Notes: a model not told the origin generated them from the sequence alone. A DNA stretch of 64,000 bases from Halarcobacter anaerophilus (GCF_006459125.1 NZ_CP041070.1:1364001-1428000); one strand, 5' to 3'; shown: positions 8,772 through 16,880, counted from the first letter of the stretch. Translations and numbers: made by a program.

Positions 8772-8777
8772 TATAAT
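8772..8777 (+). promoter_or_regulatory. Candidate -10 element for thiI
   Basis: TATAAT 24 bp before the thiI start codon, in a T-rich context, with AAAAGG ribosome site at 8791-8796. Prediction from consensus only. Confidence 0.5.
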
Positions 8778-8800
8778 TCGCTTTATTTTAAAAAGGCATT

Positions 8801-10270
8801 ATGGATAAGATGGTAGAAGCAGAAGTAAAAACTCAAAAATTTATTGTTAAATTTTCCCCTGAAATTATGATAAAGGGAAGTAAAGCAAAAAGACAAATGA
8901 TAGATCAGCTTTTTGCAAATATAAAAAAGATTTTAAATAAAATCTCCGAAGAAATTGAGTATAAAAAACTTTTTGACAAAATAGAAGTTGTTTGTCCCAT
9001 TGAAAAAGTTGAAGAAGTAAGAGAAAAACTTTTAGAAACTTCAGGGATAGAACTTGTTTTAGAAGCTATTCAAATAGATAATATGACTACTTTAGATGAG
9101 ATCAAAAAAGTCGTAAATGAAAAAATGGCAGAAGAGATTCAAAATAAGACTTTTGTCGTAAGAGCTAAAAGAACAGGTCAGCAAGAGTTTAAATCAACAG
9201 ATATAGAAAGAATTGTAGGCGGATATATGTTGGCAAACAATCCTACTTCAAAAGTAGATTTAAGAAATCCGGAAGTTACTATAAAAGTTGAACTTATTCA
9301 TAAACAGTTAAATATTATTACAAATAGATATTCAGGACTTTCAGGATTTCCTTTGGGAACACAAGGAGATATTTTATCTTTGATGTCAGGAGGTTTTGAT
9401 TCGACTGTTGCAAGTTATTTGACAATGAAAAGAGGAATAAAAACACATTTTATATTTTTTAACCTTGGTGGAATAGCTCATGAAATAGGTGTGAAACAGG
9501 TTGCTTTTTATCTTTGGAATAAGTTTGGAAGTTCCCATAAAGTAACTTTCACTTCTGTTCCTTTCGAAGATGTGGTAACAGAGATTTTTAATTCTACAAG
9601 TCAGTCTTATATGGGAGTTACTTTAAAAAGATTAATGCTTATGGCATCTGAAAAAATAGCAAACAACTTAAAAATTGATGCACTTTTAACAGGTGAAAGC
9701 GTAGCTCAAGTTTCAAGTCAGACTTTAAGAAATCTTGCTTTAATTGATCAAGCTACTCAAAAACTTGTTTTAAGACCGCTTAGTACTATGAACAAACCTG
9801 AAATTATTGATATAGCCGAGAAAATCGGTACTAGAAAATTTGCCGAAAATATGCCTGAATATTGTGGAGTAATTTCAAAAAATCCGGTAACTCACGGTTC
9901 CTATGAAAGAATGGAAAAAGAGGCCAAAAAGTTTAATTATGAAGTTTTGGATAAAGCTGTTGAAGAAGCCCTTACTATAAATGTTGATGAAATTATATCA
10001 GACGTAAACAGTATAGGTGAAGTTGAAGTCGTGCATGATATTTCAAAGGGTAACTATACGGTAATAGATATTAGGCAAAATGATGAGTGTATAGAGACTT
10101 GCTGCGAAACTATTAAAATACCTTTTTATAAACTAAAATCAGAGTTTGAAAAACTGCCGCAGGATAAAGAGTATCTTTTTTATTGTGATAAAGGTGTTTT
10201 AAGCCAATTACACGCACAATATTTGATTGATTCTAAGGGGTATAAAAATATAAAAGTTTATAGACCGTAG
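8801..10270 (+). CDS. thiI: tRNA 4-thiouridine synthetase ThiI
   Basis: 489 residues in the full ThiI architecture: N-terminal ferredoxin-like region, THUMP domain (~70-175), PP-loop ATP pyrophosphatase (MSGGFDST near residue 195) and a C-terminal rhodanese domain (~400-489). Both catalytic-type cysteines are present: PEYCGVISKNP near residue 354 and YCDKGVLSQL near residue 462. It adenylates U8 of tRNA and transfers persulfide sulfur; with the rhodanese domain it can also supply sulfur for thiamine thiazole. IscS is not in this window. ATG at 8801 is preferred; a second Met occurs at residue 4. Confidence 0.96.
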   Translation: MDKMVEAEVKTQKFIVKFSPEIMIKGSKAKRQMIDQLFANIKKILNKISEEIEYKKLFDKIEVVCPIEKVEEVREKLLETSGIELVLEAIQIDNMTTLDEIKKVVNEKMAEEIQNKTFVVRAKRTGQQEFKSTDIERIVGGYMLANNPTSKVDLRNPEVTIKVELIHKQLNIITNRYSGLSGFPLGTQGDILSLMSGGFDSTVASYLTMKRGIKTHFIFFNLGGIAHEIGVKQVAFYLWNKFGSSHKVTFTSVPFEDVVTEIFNSTSQSYMGVTLKRLMLMASEKIANNLKIDALLTGESVAQVSSQTLRNLALIDQATQKLVLRPLSTMNKPEIIDIAEKIGTRKFAENMPEYCGVISKNPVTHGSYERMEKEAKKFNYEVLDKAVEEALTINVDEIISDVNSIGEVEVVHDISKGNYTVIDIRQNDECIETCCETIKIPFYKLKSEFEKLPQDKEYLFYCDKGVLSQLHAQYLIDSKGYKNIKVYRP

Positions 10271-10310
10271 ATTTTTATTTTTCCTCTTAGAATATTTTAT
10301 TTAATTATAT

Positions 10311-10316
10311 TATAAT
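10311..10316 (+). promoter_or_regulatory. Candidate -10 element for the ZorAB-like pair
   Basis: TATAAT in a TTAATTATAT-rich stretch between thiI (stop 10270) and the motor pair (start 10342), suggesting the pair has its own promoter. Consensus match only. Confidence 0.5.
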
Positions 10317-10341
10317 TAGTAAATTACTTATGGAGGAAATT

Positions 10342-11394
10342 ATGTCTGAATTTAATGGTGGGAAAGTTAATAATTTTCCAAGGTATTTAGTAATCGGATC
10401 AGTTCCTATTCTTCTTTTTGTTTTGCTTCTTTTGGGATTTAATCAGTTTATTCCTCTAAAAGTTGAAATTCATTCAATAATAATTATTTTTTTAATACTT
10501 TTAATTTTTCTATTTTTTATACCTCACAATGCCTGGTACTCTTTTTCGATATTTAAAAAAAGATTAGAAGACTCTAAAGAGAATATAGATAATTTTTTGG
10601 CTTCAAAAGAGTTAACACTAAACGGAAAAACAAAATCTTATGCCTCTTTGGATGAGTATTTAAAAAACTCTTCAAAAAATCTTAGAAACGATAACTTTGC
10701 AAATATAGCATCTTCAATTTTTCCGACCTTGGGGATTTTAGGTACTTTTACCGCTATTGCTATTTCAATGCCTAATTTTACAGTTGATTCAAAACAGGCT
10801 TTGGAAAATGAGATTACCCTTTTGTTAAGCGGTGTAGGAACTGCTTTTTACGCTTCGATTTTCGGTATTTTTTTATCAATTTGGTGGATCTTTTTTGAGA
10901 AAAGAGGTTTAACAAAAATTGAAAATGAGATGATTTTTATTAAAGATACTTTCAAAGATAAAATTTGGACAAAAGAGGAGATTGAAATAGCGACGATAAT
11001 AGAGAAACAAAAAGATTCTTTGCCTGAAAAAATAGAAAATCTTTTAACTCCCGATTATCTTTTTAGACTTGATGCAATTATTAAAGAGAAACTCAATCAG
11101 CTTGAAGAGATAAATAAAACTTTTTTAGGTATTGAAAATAAAATATCCGAAAGTTATATGAATTTTTCTTCTATGTTTGATAAAACAGCAGTTCAACAGG
11201 AAAAACTTATAGAAAATTTTGAAAATATTCAAGGAAGTATAGAAAAAATAAATGAAAGTTTTAAAGAGAGTTTGTCAAATCAAAAAATAAATCAAAAAGC
11301 CGTTAAAGCAGAGACTTATTCGGCATTAACTTCTTTGCAGATGGTATCAAGTGATTTAAAAGAGCTTGGAAAAGATTTGATAAATGCAAAATAA
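10342..11394 (+). CDS. MotA/TolQ/ExbB-type proton-channel subunit, ZorA-like
   Basis: 350 residues from ATG 10342, chosen because GGAGG at 10333-10337 is its ribosome site (the ATG at 10330 lies in front of that site). Two N-terminal membrane helices (~10-65), a cytoplasmic loop of ~75 residues, then the conserved channel helices IFPTLGILGTFTAIA and LLSGVGTAFYASIFGIF, and a ~150-residue charged, partly coiled-coil cytoplasmic tail. The GILGTF...TAF pattern resembles ZorA more than MotA or TolQ by eye. Forms, by family knowledge, the pentameric ring around a dimer of the B subunit, here the next gene, which overlaps by 11 nt. No ZorC, ZorD or ZorE follows. Function unassigned. Confidence 0.82.
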   Translation: MSEFNGGKVNNFPRYLVIGSVPILLFVLLLLGFNQFIPLKVEIHSIIIIFLILLIFLFFIPHNAWYSFSIFKKRLEDSKENIDNFLASKELTLNGKTKSYASLDEYLKNSSKNLRNDNFANIASSIFPTLGILGTFTAIAISMPNFTVDSKQALENEITLLLSGVGTAFYASIFGIFLSIWWIFFEKRGLTKIENEMIFIKDTFKDKIWTKEEIEIATIIEKQKDSLPEKIENLLTPDYLFRLDAIIKEKLNQLEEINKTFLGIENKISESYMNFSSMFDKTAVQQEKLIENFENIQGSIEKINESFKESLSNQKINQKAVKAETYSALTSLQMVSSDLKELGKDLINAK

Positions 11395-12601
11395 AAACAA
11401 TAATACCAATTTTTGGATATCTTATGCAGATTTGATGGCAGGTCTTCTTTTTGTTTTTATCCTTTTAATAGGTGCAATTATCGTAAAATATACCCTTCTT
11501 CAAAGTGAAAGTGCCGAACTTGAAACAAATCTTCAAAAAGAGAAAACGGCATTGGAAAAAAATAGAAATGAACTTTTATTAAAAGAAAAAAGACTTAAAA
11601 ATATTATAAATGAGCTTGATGAAAGTGAAGAAGAGGTAAAAAATCTTCAAGAAGAAGCAATTTTAATGAATGAAAAACTGAAAAATTCTATTTTGGAAAA
11701 TGAACAGTTAAAACTTACGATAACAGAAAAAGAGGGCTTACTTGAAGATAAAGAGAGTTTGATAAAAGAGTTTACTCTTTCAAAAGAGGAGATAGAAAAA
11801 AAATTAGAGGATTTAAATAAGCAAAAAACTGAACTTTTAGGAAAGCTTGATTCTATGAGCACTCTTTTGGCAAATAAAGAAGAAGAGTATGAAAAATTAT
11901 CAAATAGCAGTAAGAAAAAGCTTGATTCTTTAGTAGAGCAAAAGTTAGAAAAAGAGAAATTAATAGAACTTTTAAAAAGTAAAAATCAAGATTTAGATGC
12001 AGAAATGAAAGTTATGGCAATAAAATTGCAAAACAGTGAAAAAGAGCATACACTTTTAGTAAATGAACTTGAAACAACAAAAACAAAAATAAAAAATTTG
12101 ACAGGTATAAAAATCAAAGTAATCACTCTTTTAAAAGAGAAACTAGGGAAAAATATAAATATAGATTCTAAAAGTGGAAACTTAAGACTCTCTTCGAATA
12201 TTTTGTTTGATCAGGGAAAATCCGAATTAAAACCTAGTTCAAAAGCTTTTTTGAAAAATGCGGTATATGACTATTTTCAAACAATATTAAATAACAAAGA
12301 GATAAACAGATATATTGATACTATTGTAATAGAAGGTCATACAAACTCTACGGGAGGTTTTTTATATAATCTTGATTTGTCACAAAAAAGAGCATATTCA
12401 GTAATGGATTTTTTACTCTCTTTAGATTTTAAAAATAAAGAGAAATTACGACAGCTTGTTGTCGCAAGCGGAAGATCATATTTAGATCCCGTATTTGATA
12501 AAAACGGCAAAGAAGATAAAGAGGCTTCAAGAAGAATAGAGATAAAACTGAATATAAAAAATGAAGAAGCAATAAAAGAGATAAGAACTATTTTAAAATA
12601 G
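11384..12601 (+). CDS. MotB/ZorB-like channel subunit with long coiled coil and OmpA peptidoglycan-binding domain
   Basis: 405 residues. A single N-terminal membrane helix carries the ion-binding Asp at residue 16 (FWISYADLMAGLLFVFILL), the hallmark of MotB/TolR/ZorB subunits. About 200 residues of Lys/Glu/Leu-rich heptad coiled coil follow (~40-240), then an OmpA-like domain (~255-400) with FDQGKSELKPSS, IEGHTNSTGG and NLDLSQKRAYSVMDFL, which contact peptidoglycan. The coiled coil lies on the periplasmic side, between membrane and cell wall; normal MotB and ZorB have a short linker there. Co-transcribed with the channel partner. Role unknown: wall-anchored motor, envelope tension device or defence relic. 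Confidence 0.85.
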   Translation: MQNKNNNTNFWISYADLMAGLLFVFILLIGAIIVKYTLLQSESAELETNLQKEKTALEKNRNELLLKEKRLKNIINELDESEEEVKNLQEEAILMNEKLKNSILENEQLKLTITEKEGLLEDKESLIKEFTLSKEEIEKKLEDLNKQKTELLGKLDSMSTLLANKEEEYEKLSNSSKKKLDSLVEQKLEKEKLIELLKSKNQDLDAEMKVMAIKLQNSEKEHTLLVNELETTKTKIKNLTGIKIKVITLLKEKLGKNINIDSKSGNLRLSSNILFDQGKSELKPSSKAFLKNAVYDYFQTILNNKEINRYIDTIVIEGHTNSTGGFLYNLDLSQKRAYSVMDFLLSLDFKNKEKLRQLVVASGRSYLDPVFDKNGKEDKEASRRIEIKLNIKNEEAIKEIRTILK

Positions 12602-12645
12602 TTATTTGCTCTTTCTATATGTTTTAAGCTATTTGAACGATAGTA

Positions 12646-12780
12646 TTAATTTTTAGCTAAAAATTTTTGAGCTTGAATCTCTTTTAGTCCCGATTTTGAG
12701 CAAGCGATTTTAAAATCTTCTTTTGCTTCTAGAAGTCTTTTTAATACTTCATATTTATATTTTTTTGTAAGAATGTACAT
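12646..12780 (-). CDS. Small uncharacterised protein, 44 residues
   Basis: ATG at 12780 with AAAGGA 6 nt upstream and stop TAA at 12646. The product (MYILTKKYKYEVLKRLLEAK at the start) is basic and predicted helical with one Cys at residue 27. No family recognised. The reading frame, a strong ribosome site and its place in a 370-bp gap that otherwise has only a hairpin support it being real; no domain evidence. Confidence 0.5.
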   Translation of the reverse strand: MYILTKKYKYEVLKRLLEAKEDFKIACSKSGLKEIQAQKFLAKN

Positions 12781-12897
12781 TCATGTCCTTTGTTTTTATT
12801 TAATTGAACAATATATTAGTTCACAGGTACTGTTTTTAACAAGTAAAATAATCTTTTTAGTTTTTAAAATTAAAGTTAGAGTTAAAATAGAGAGGAT

Positions 12898-12938
12898 AAA
12901 GTTCTTAAGATTAGAAAAATAATCTTAACTTGAACTTT
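12898..12938 (-). terminator. Long hairpin downstream of csp
   Basis: Two stacked perfect stems: outer AAAGTTC/GAACTTT (12898-12904, 12932-12938) and inner TTAAGATTA/TAATCTTAA (12905-12913, 12920-12928), with a 3-nt bulge and loop GAAAAA. It lies 34 nt past the csp stop and before the small ORF. No clear T tract follows on the minus strand, so it may be a terminator or an mRNA-stabilising 3' structure. Confidence 0.45.
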
Positions 12939-12971
12939 ATATCAGTTTTAGAATAAGTATTTACAAATAAG

Positions 12972-13190
12972 TTATATCTTTTCTACATCTTGGGCAAAGT
13001 CACCTTTTTCATTGTTTCCGATTAAAAAGCTCACTTTTTGATTTTCATCTAATGAAACTCTTTCATAACCTGTGTTATTAACTTCTCTGTAGTGTACAAA
13101 AATATCTTTTGTTCCATCTTCTAATTGGATAAATCCAAAACCTTTTTCATTGTTGAACCATTTTACAGTTCCGTTGTATCTATTTGACAT
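12972..13190 (-). CDS. Cold-shock domain protein (CspA family)
   Basis: 72 residues, a single cold-shock OB fold. RNP1 (KGFGFIQLE) and RNP2 (DIFVHYREV) nucleic-acid-binding motifs are intact, and the N-terminal NGTVKWFNNEKG is typical. Binds single-stranded RNA/DNA and acts as RNA chaperone; cold or growth-phase regulation is usual but not demonstrable here. AAAGGA lies 6 nt before ATG 13190; the leader holds a 16-bp palindrome at 13212-13227. Monocistronic by appearance. Confidence 0.95.
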   Translation of the reverse strand: MSNRYNGTVKWFNNEKGFGFIQLEDGTKDIFVHYREVNNTGYERVSLDENQKVSFLIGNNEKGDFAQDVEKI

Positions 13191-13211
13191 AGAAATCCTT
13201 TTGTATATATT

Positions 13212-13227
13212 ACTTCATATATGAAGT
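13212..13227 (-). promoter_or_regulatory. Perfect 16-bp palindrome in csp leader
   Basis: ACTTCATATATGAAGT, 22 nt upstream of the csp start codon. It could fold into a small hairpin in the mRNA leader, as in temperature-responsive csp leaders, or be a protein-binding site. Inference from symmetry only. Confidence 0.4.
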
Positions 13228-13414
13228 TTTAGTAAAGTTAAACTAGATTTTAAATTTTTTGAGAGATAAGTGTCAACATAGAAGTCAATAAAAAGCAAAC
13301 AATGTATAAGTACTAATTTTCTTTAAGTGCAGACACTATATCAGAAAAAAATAAAAATAGCAAGCTTTGTAACTATTTTTATCTAATTCCTTAAAATCTT
13401 GAAGGATTATTGGA

Positions 13415-13927
13415 TTACTCTTGAATAGTCCAAATTAATTTAGAGATATCAAAATTTAAAATTTTAAGTTTTTTCACAATCTTATTTTGGATATTTATAG
13501 GAAGTGTTTTTGTTCTTGAAAGTATCCATAAGTATTTCTTAGTCGGTTCACTAACAACAGCATAAGAGTAATCCTTTGCTAACATTATTACCCAGTAATC
13601 TCCATAGAAAGGCCAAAAAAAAGTAACTTTTAGTTTTGAATTTGTGTTATCTACTTTTTTTGCTTCGCCTATTGCTTCTTTTTTTTCATTTGTCATAATA
13701 TCTTGACACCTATTTACGACTTTTATATTATTGTTTTTCTTTAAAGAGTATGTTGCACTTACATTTTTACAGTTTTTTTCAAAAAAATGTTCATATCTTG
13801 CTATTTCATACCATTTTCCCAAATATTGATTTAGGTCTAGCTTTTTAACACTTTGTATTTTGGGATCTTTGGTTGCACATCCTGTTATAAATAGTAATAT
13901 GAATAGCGTAGATAGTAAATATTTCAT
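13415..13927 (-). CDS. blc: Outer-membrane lipocalin lipoprotein, Blc-like
   Basis: 170 residues. Signal peptide with lipobox FITGC (Cys at residue 17), so processed by signal peptidase II and lipidated; the residue after Cys is Ala, not Asp, which fits outer-membrane sorting. The lipocalin signature GKWYEIARYEHFFEKNC follows at ~40-56, with later strands ending in a conserved Arg region (ILSRTKTLP). Bacterial lipocalins bind lysophospholipids or fatty acids and serve envelope maintenance. Single gene downstream of ubiB on the same strand, 59 nt away. Confidence 0.92.
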   Translation of the reverse strand: MKYLLSTLFILLFITGCATKDPKIQSVKKLDLNQYLGKWYEIARYEHFFEKNCKNVSATYSLKKNNNIKVVNRCQDIMTNEKKEAIGEAKKVDNTNSKLKVTFFWPFYGDYWVIMLAKDYSYAVVSEPTKKYLWILSRTKTLPINIQNKIVKKLKILNFDISKLIWTIQE

Positions 13928-13986
13928 AAATTGCCTTTTTATTTTAGTTTATAGCATATGAAAATATTTTTGTATGGATATTATGT

Positions 13987-15525
13987 CTATTTATAAAAAA
14001 GTCTGATAAATCCAAACAGAAACAACACTATTGCAAGCTCTTTTGGCTCAAAACCGTAAAGAAGATAAAAAATTGAAGCAAAGATAAAACCAAAAGAGAT
14101 AAATGAGGATTGTAAATACTCTTTTGTAACTCTTTTTATAAAATCTAATTGATTATTAGATATCTCAACTTCCAATGTTCCTTCACTTGCCTTTTTTACT
14201 ACTGTTTTAAAATCTTTTGTTATAAAAGGTATCTCTTTTATCTCTTCAATAAGTGTTTCTACTATCGACTCTTTTGCTCCTAGTGCTTTTGGTACGTTTT
14301 TATTTAAAATTGGCAAAATATCTTTTACCCCGTTGAAATTTTCTATATAGGTTGTTCCAAGACCTTCAACAATAGCACTTACTCTTAAAATATATATGGC
14401 ATCGCTTGGAAGTTTAAAAGGCATTCCTCTTGTACTCTCTAAGACTTCAAAAGCCAAGTTTTGCATTGTTTGGCTGTCTAAACTCTCATTTGAAAAGATT
14501 TCAAACATTTTAGATACAAATTGTGCCAATTCATTTGTCGGAGCTTCATAGGCAACTGTTCCAAGTTTTTTACTTGCACTGATATAGCTCTCATAATCTT
14601 GTTCGTTTGCCGCTTTGATTAGTTCTATTATTGCAACTCTTTTTTCATTTGGTACGGTTTTTACCATTCCAAAATCAAGAAGTATAAGCTCTCCTTTTTT
14701 ATTTACCAAAAGGTTTCCCGGATGCGGATCTGCATGAAAATATCCGTTTATCAGCATTTGGGTTGTATAAAAATCAACAAGATTTGAAATGATTTTTTTA
14801 AAATCAATTTTGTTTTTTAAGATATTCTCTTTATCGTCAAACCTAAATCCCTCTTCAAAACTCATAATCAAAGCATCATCGCAAGAGTATTTTTTATATG
14901 CTTTGGGAAATTTTATTTTCTGCTTTTTATAAACTTTTCTAAAATTTTTTAGATTTTGAAGCTCTTGATTTAAACTTACTTCTTGAACTATCATTTTTGA
15001 AAATTCAGAGATTACAGCTTCAATTGAGTTTTTTGTATAGTTTGAAAAAAGAGGTTTAAAAAGTTTGTTAAACATAGTTATTATTTTAATATCTGCCAAA
15101 ACTCTATTTTTTATACCTTTTCTTCTAAGTTTTACCGCAACTTTTTTGCCGTTTTTTAAATATGCTTCGTGAACCTGTCCTATCGAGGCAGAAGCCATTG
15201 CGGTTTTTTCAAAACTTTGAAAAATATCTTTGTTTTTAAAAGCTTTTTGGAAAACTTCTTCAAAATCTTTTTCTTTCATAGGAGGTATTTGGTCATGCAG
15301 CTGTTGTAACTGTTTTAAATACTCTTTATCGAAAAAATCCGATCTAGTGGCTAATACTTGAGCTAGTTTTATAAAACTTGCTCCTAAATAGATTATAGTC
15401 TCTTTTAATTTTACGGGATTTAAAGGTTTAAATATTAAAAACCTTTTTTTCCTTTTTATTACTAAAAAGATTGTTAATAAGAATTTAAAAACTTTATAAA
15501 CTCTTAAAGGTGAATAGTATTTGAT
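13987..15525 (-). CDS. ubiB: ABC1/UbiB family atypical kinase with non-canonical start
   Basis: 512 residues if begun at ATC 15525-15523. An in-frame ATG at 15279 would lose the conserved N-terminus: upstream of it the same frame encodes LGASFIKLAQVLATRSDF and LKQLQQLHDQIPP, the family's KxGQ region. No ATG, GTG or TTG exists in frame between the pdxH stop (15538-15540) and 15279. AAAAAGGA lies 6 nt before ATC. Other motifs: Ala/Ser-rich ASASIGQVHEA, catalytic HADPHPGNLL, DFGMVKT. C-terminal membrane helices (~465-510). UbiB members are ATPases required for ubiquinone or menaquinone biosynthesis; exact role here unproved. KLAQ replaces the usual KxGQ glycine. Confidence 0.85.
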   Translation of the reverse strand: MKYYSPLRVYKVFKFLLTIFLVIKRKKRFLIFKPLNPVKLKETIIYLGASFIKLAQVLATRSDFFDKEYLKQLQQLHDQIPPMKEKDFEEVFQKAFKNKDIFQSFEKTAMASASIGQVHEAYLKNGKKVAVKLRRKGIKNRVLADIKIITMFNKLFKPLFSNYTKNSIEAVISEFSKMIVQEVSLNQELQNLKNFRKVYKKQKIKFPKAYKKYSCDDALIMSFEEGFRFDDKENILKNKIDFKKIISNLVDFYTTQMLINGYFHADPHPGNLLVNKKGELILLDFGMVKTVPNEKRVAIIELIKAANEQDYESYISASKKLGTVAYEAPTNELAQFVSKMFEIFSNESLDSQTMQNLAFEVLESTRGMPFKLPSDAIYILRVSAIVEGLGTTYIENFNGVKDILPILNKNVPKALGAKESIVETLIEEIKEIPFITKDFKTVVKKASEGTLEVEISNNQLDFIKRVTKEYLQSSFISFGFIFASIFYLLYGFEPKELAIVLFLFGFIRLFYK

Positions 15526-15537
15526 TTTATATCCTTT

Positions 15538-16176
15538 TTAGGGTTCTAAACGGCAAACTTCCCATCTGTTTTCAACTAATTTATAAACAAATCTGTCATG
15601 AAGTCTATTTAAAGCTCCCTGCCAAAACTCGAAATAGTTTGGGATTATTTGATATCCTCCCCAAAATGAGGGAAAAGGTATCTCACCTTTTGCAAATTTT
15701 TTTCTCATCTCGTCAAATTTTGTTTCTAAAATAGATCTTGAAGTTACAACTTGACTTTGATGAGATACCCAAGCTCCTAATTGACTCCCTTTTGGTCTGG
15801 AAAGAAAATATTTCAAAGACTCCGTTTTGGAAATTTTTTTTATAATACCTTCGATTCTTACTTGTCTTTCAAGTCCAAGCCAGGCAAAATGTGCGGAAAT
15901 ATTTGAGTTTTCGTCAATTTGTTTTGCTTTTTTACTTTCATAATTTGAAAAAAAAGTGAAACCTTCTTTATCATACATTTTAAGAAGTACCGTTCTTTGA
16001 CTAGGTTTCAAATCTTTTCCGACTGTTGCAAGAGTAAAAGCATTTGGTTCTATAAGTTCTGCTTTTAAAGCTTCATTAAACCATTTTTCAAACTGTTTAA
16101 AAGGATTATCTTCTAAATCCTCTTTTCTTAAACCTTTTGAGGAATACTCTTGCCTCATTTTTGATAAATCAACCAT
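15538..16176 (-). CDS. pdxH: Pyridoxine/pyridoxamine 5'-phosphate oxidase
   Basis: 212 residues, the usual PdxH length. FMN-binding split-barrel with TVLLKMYDKEGFTFFSNYES, the substrate/FMN motif RQVRIEG and a diagnostic C-terminus: FWGGYQIIPNYFEFWQG then RLHDRFVY and CRLEP. Oxidises pyridoxine or pyridoxamine 5'-phosphate to pyridoxal 5'-phosphate with oxygen as acceptor. Its ATG overlaps the stop of the phasin-like gene by one base (TAATG), and its TAA is in frame with the ubiB gene 12 nt further on. Confidence 0.96.
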   Translation of the reverse strand: MVDLSKMRQEYSSKGLRKEDLEDNPFKQFEKWFNEALKAELIEPNAFTLATVGKDLKPSQRTVLLKMYDKEGFTFFSNYESKKAKQIDENSNISAHFAWLGLERQVRIEGIIKKISKTESLKYFLSRPKGSQLGAWVSHQSQVVTSRSILETKFDEMRKKFAKGEIPFPSFWGGYQIIPNYFEFWQGALNRLHDRFVYKLVENRWEVCRLEP

Positions 16177-16448
16177 TATTTCTCTTCTTTGAGTTCTTTT
16201 TTTAACTTTTCCAAATCTTTTTTCGTAACAAGTCCAAGTTCGTTTATAAGCTCTTTTATATGACCTCTTATCTCTTTTTTTATTTTTTTGTCTTCTAGTT
16301 TTCCCTTTTTTTCAAGGTTTTTTAAAAACTCTTTGGCATCTGCTTTTTTGATTTTCCCTTTTTTTTCTAAGGTTTTAATCTCCTCTTCAACTCTTTGTTT
16401 TATTAAAGCCGTTGCTCCTAATCCTGTAAAAATCAACTCTTTTATCAT
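16176..16448 (-). CDS. Phasin-like / PHA granule-associated domain protein
   Basis: 90 residues, mostly charged amphipathic helix, Lys/Glu-rich. An N-terminal hydrophobic patch (MIKELIFTGLGATALIKQRV) followed by EEEIKTLEKKGKIKKADAKE and an end KKDLEKLKKELKEEK resembles the short PhaF/PhaI phasin-type family (poly(hydroxyalkanoate) granule-associated). No PHA synthase is seen in this window, so a granule role is uncertain; related small proteins are widespread. Translationally coupled to pdxH. Confidence 0.65.
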   Translation of the reverse strand: MIKELIFTGLGATALIKQRVEEEIKTLEKKGKIKKADAKEFLKNLEKKGKLEDKKIKKEIRGHIKELINELGLVTKKDLEKLKKELKEEK

Positions 16449-16523
16449 AATTAACTCCTTTTTGGATTTTAAATTTTACTACTTTAAAGTGTTATTTAGT
16501 AGTTAAAAAATGTTTTTTTATCT

Positions 16524-16880
16524 TTATGAGATATCTTTTAAAATAATATCTTCAATATATCTTGATTTACCAAAATGTTCAAGAGGGAAAAAAGAGATAT
16601 TAGGATATTGCTTTTGCAGATTTTTTATAATATTCGGAATATCTATTGCTACATGTTTGCCTGAATTTAAGAAAAAAGGGTAAAAAGATATCTCTTTTGC
16701 CCCTTTTTCTATAAGCTTTTTTGTAGAATCTTCAATACTAGGAAGTGCAATCTCCAAAAATGAGCTTTCAATAAAATCATATTTTTTGTCTTTACTTTTG
16801 ATATTTTCAACCATACTTTTAAATTCATTGTTGGATAACTCTTTTTTACTGCCGTGGGCAATAAAGATTAAAGCTTTCAT
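16524..16880 (-). CDS. CbiX/SirB-type sirohydrochlorin chelatase family protein
   Basis: 118 residues, the size of the short CbiX(S) form. IFIAHGSKKE at the N-terminus gives the first metal-binding His (residue 9) and YPFFLNSGKHVAIDIP the second (near residue 74). Inserts Co2+ or Fe2+ into sirohydrochlorin on the way to cobalamin or siroheme. It overlaps the thiE stop by 4 nt (ATGA), so it is co-transcribed with thiamine genes, though a metabolic link is not obvious. Confidence 0.85.
   Translation of the reverse strand: MKALIFIAHGSKKELSNNEFKSMVENIKSKDKKYDFIESSFLEIALPSIEDSTKKLIEKGAKEISFYPFFLNSGKHVAIDIPNIIKNLQKQYPNISFFPLEHFGKSRYIEDIILKDIS

Noticed and set aside
10342-12601. Complete Zorya anti-phage system
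   Set aside because: Only A and B type subunits are present; no ZorC, ZorD helicase or ZorE nuclease lies within many kilobases on either side.
16176-16448. Firm assignment to PHA storage
   Set aside because: No PHA synthase or depolymerase nearby; the short charged helix could belong to another small family.
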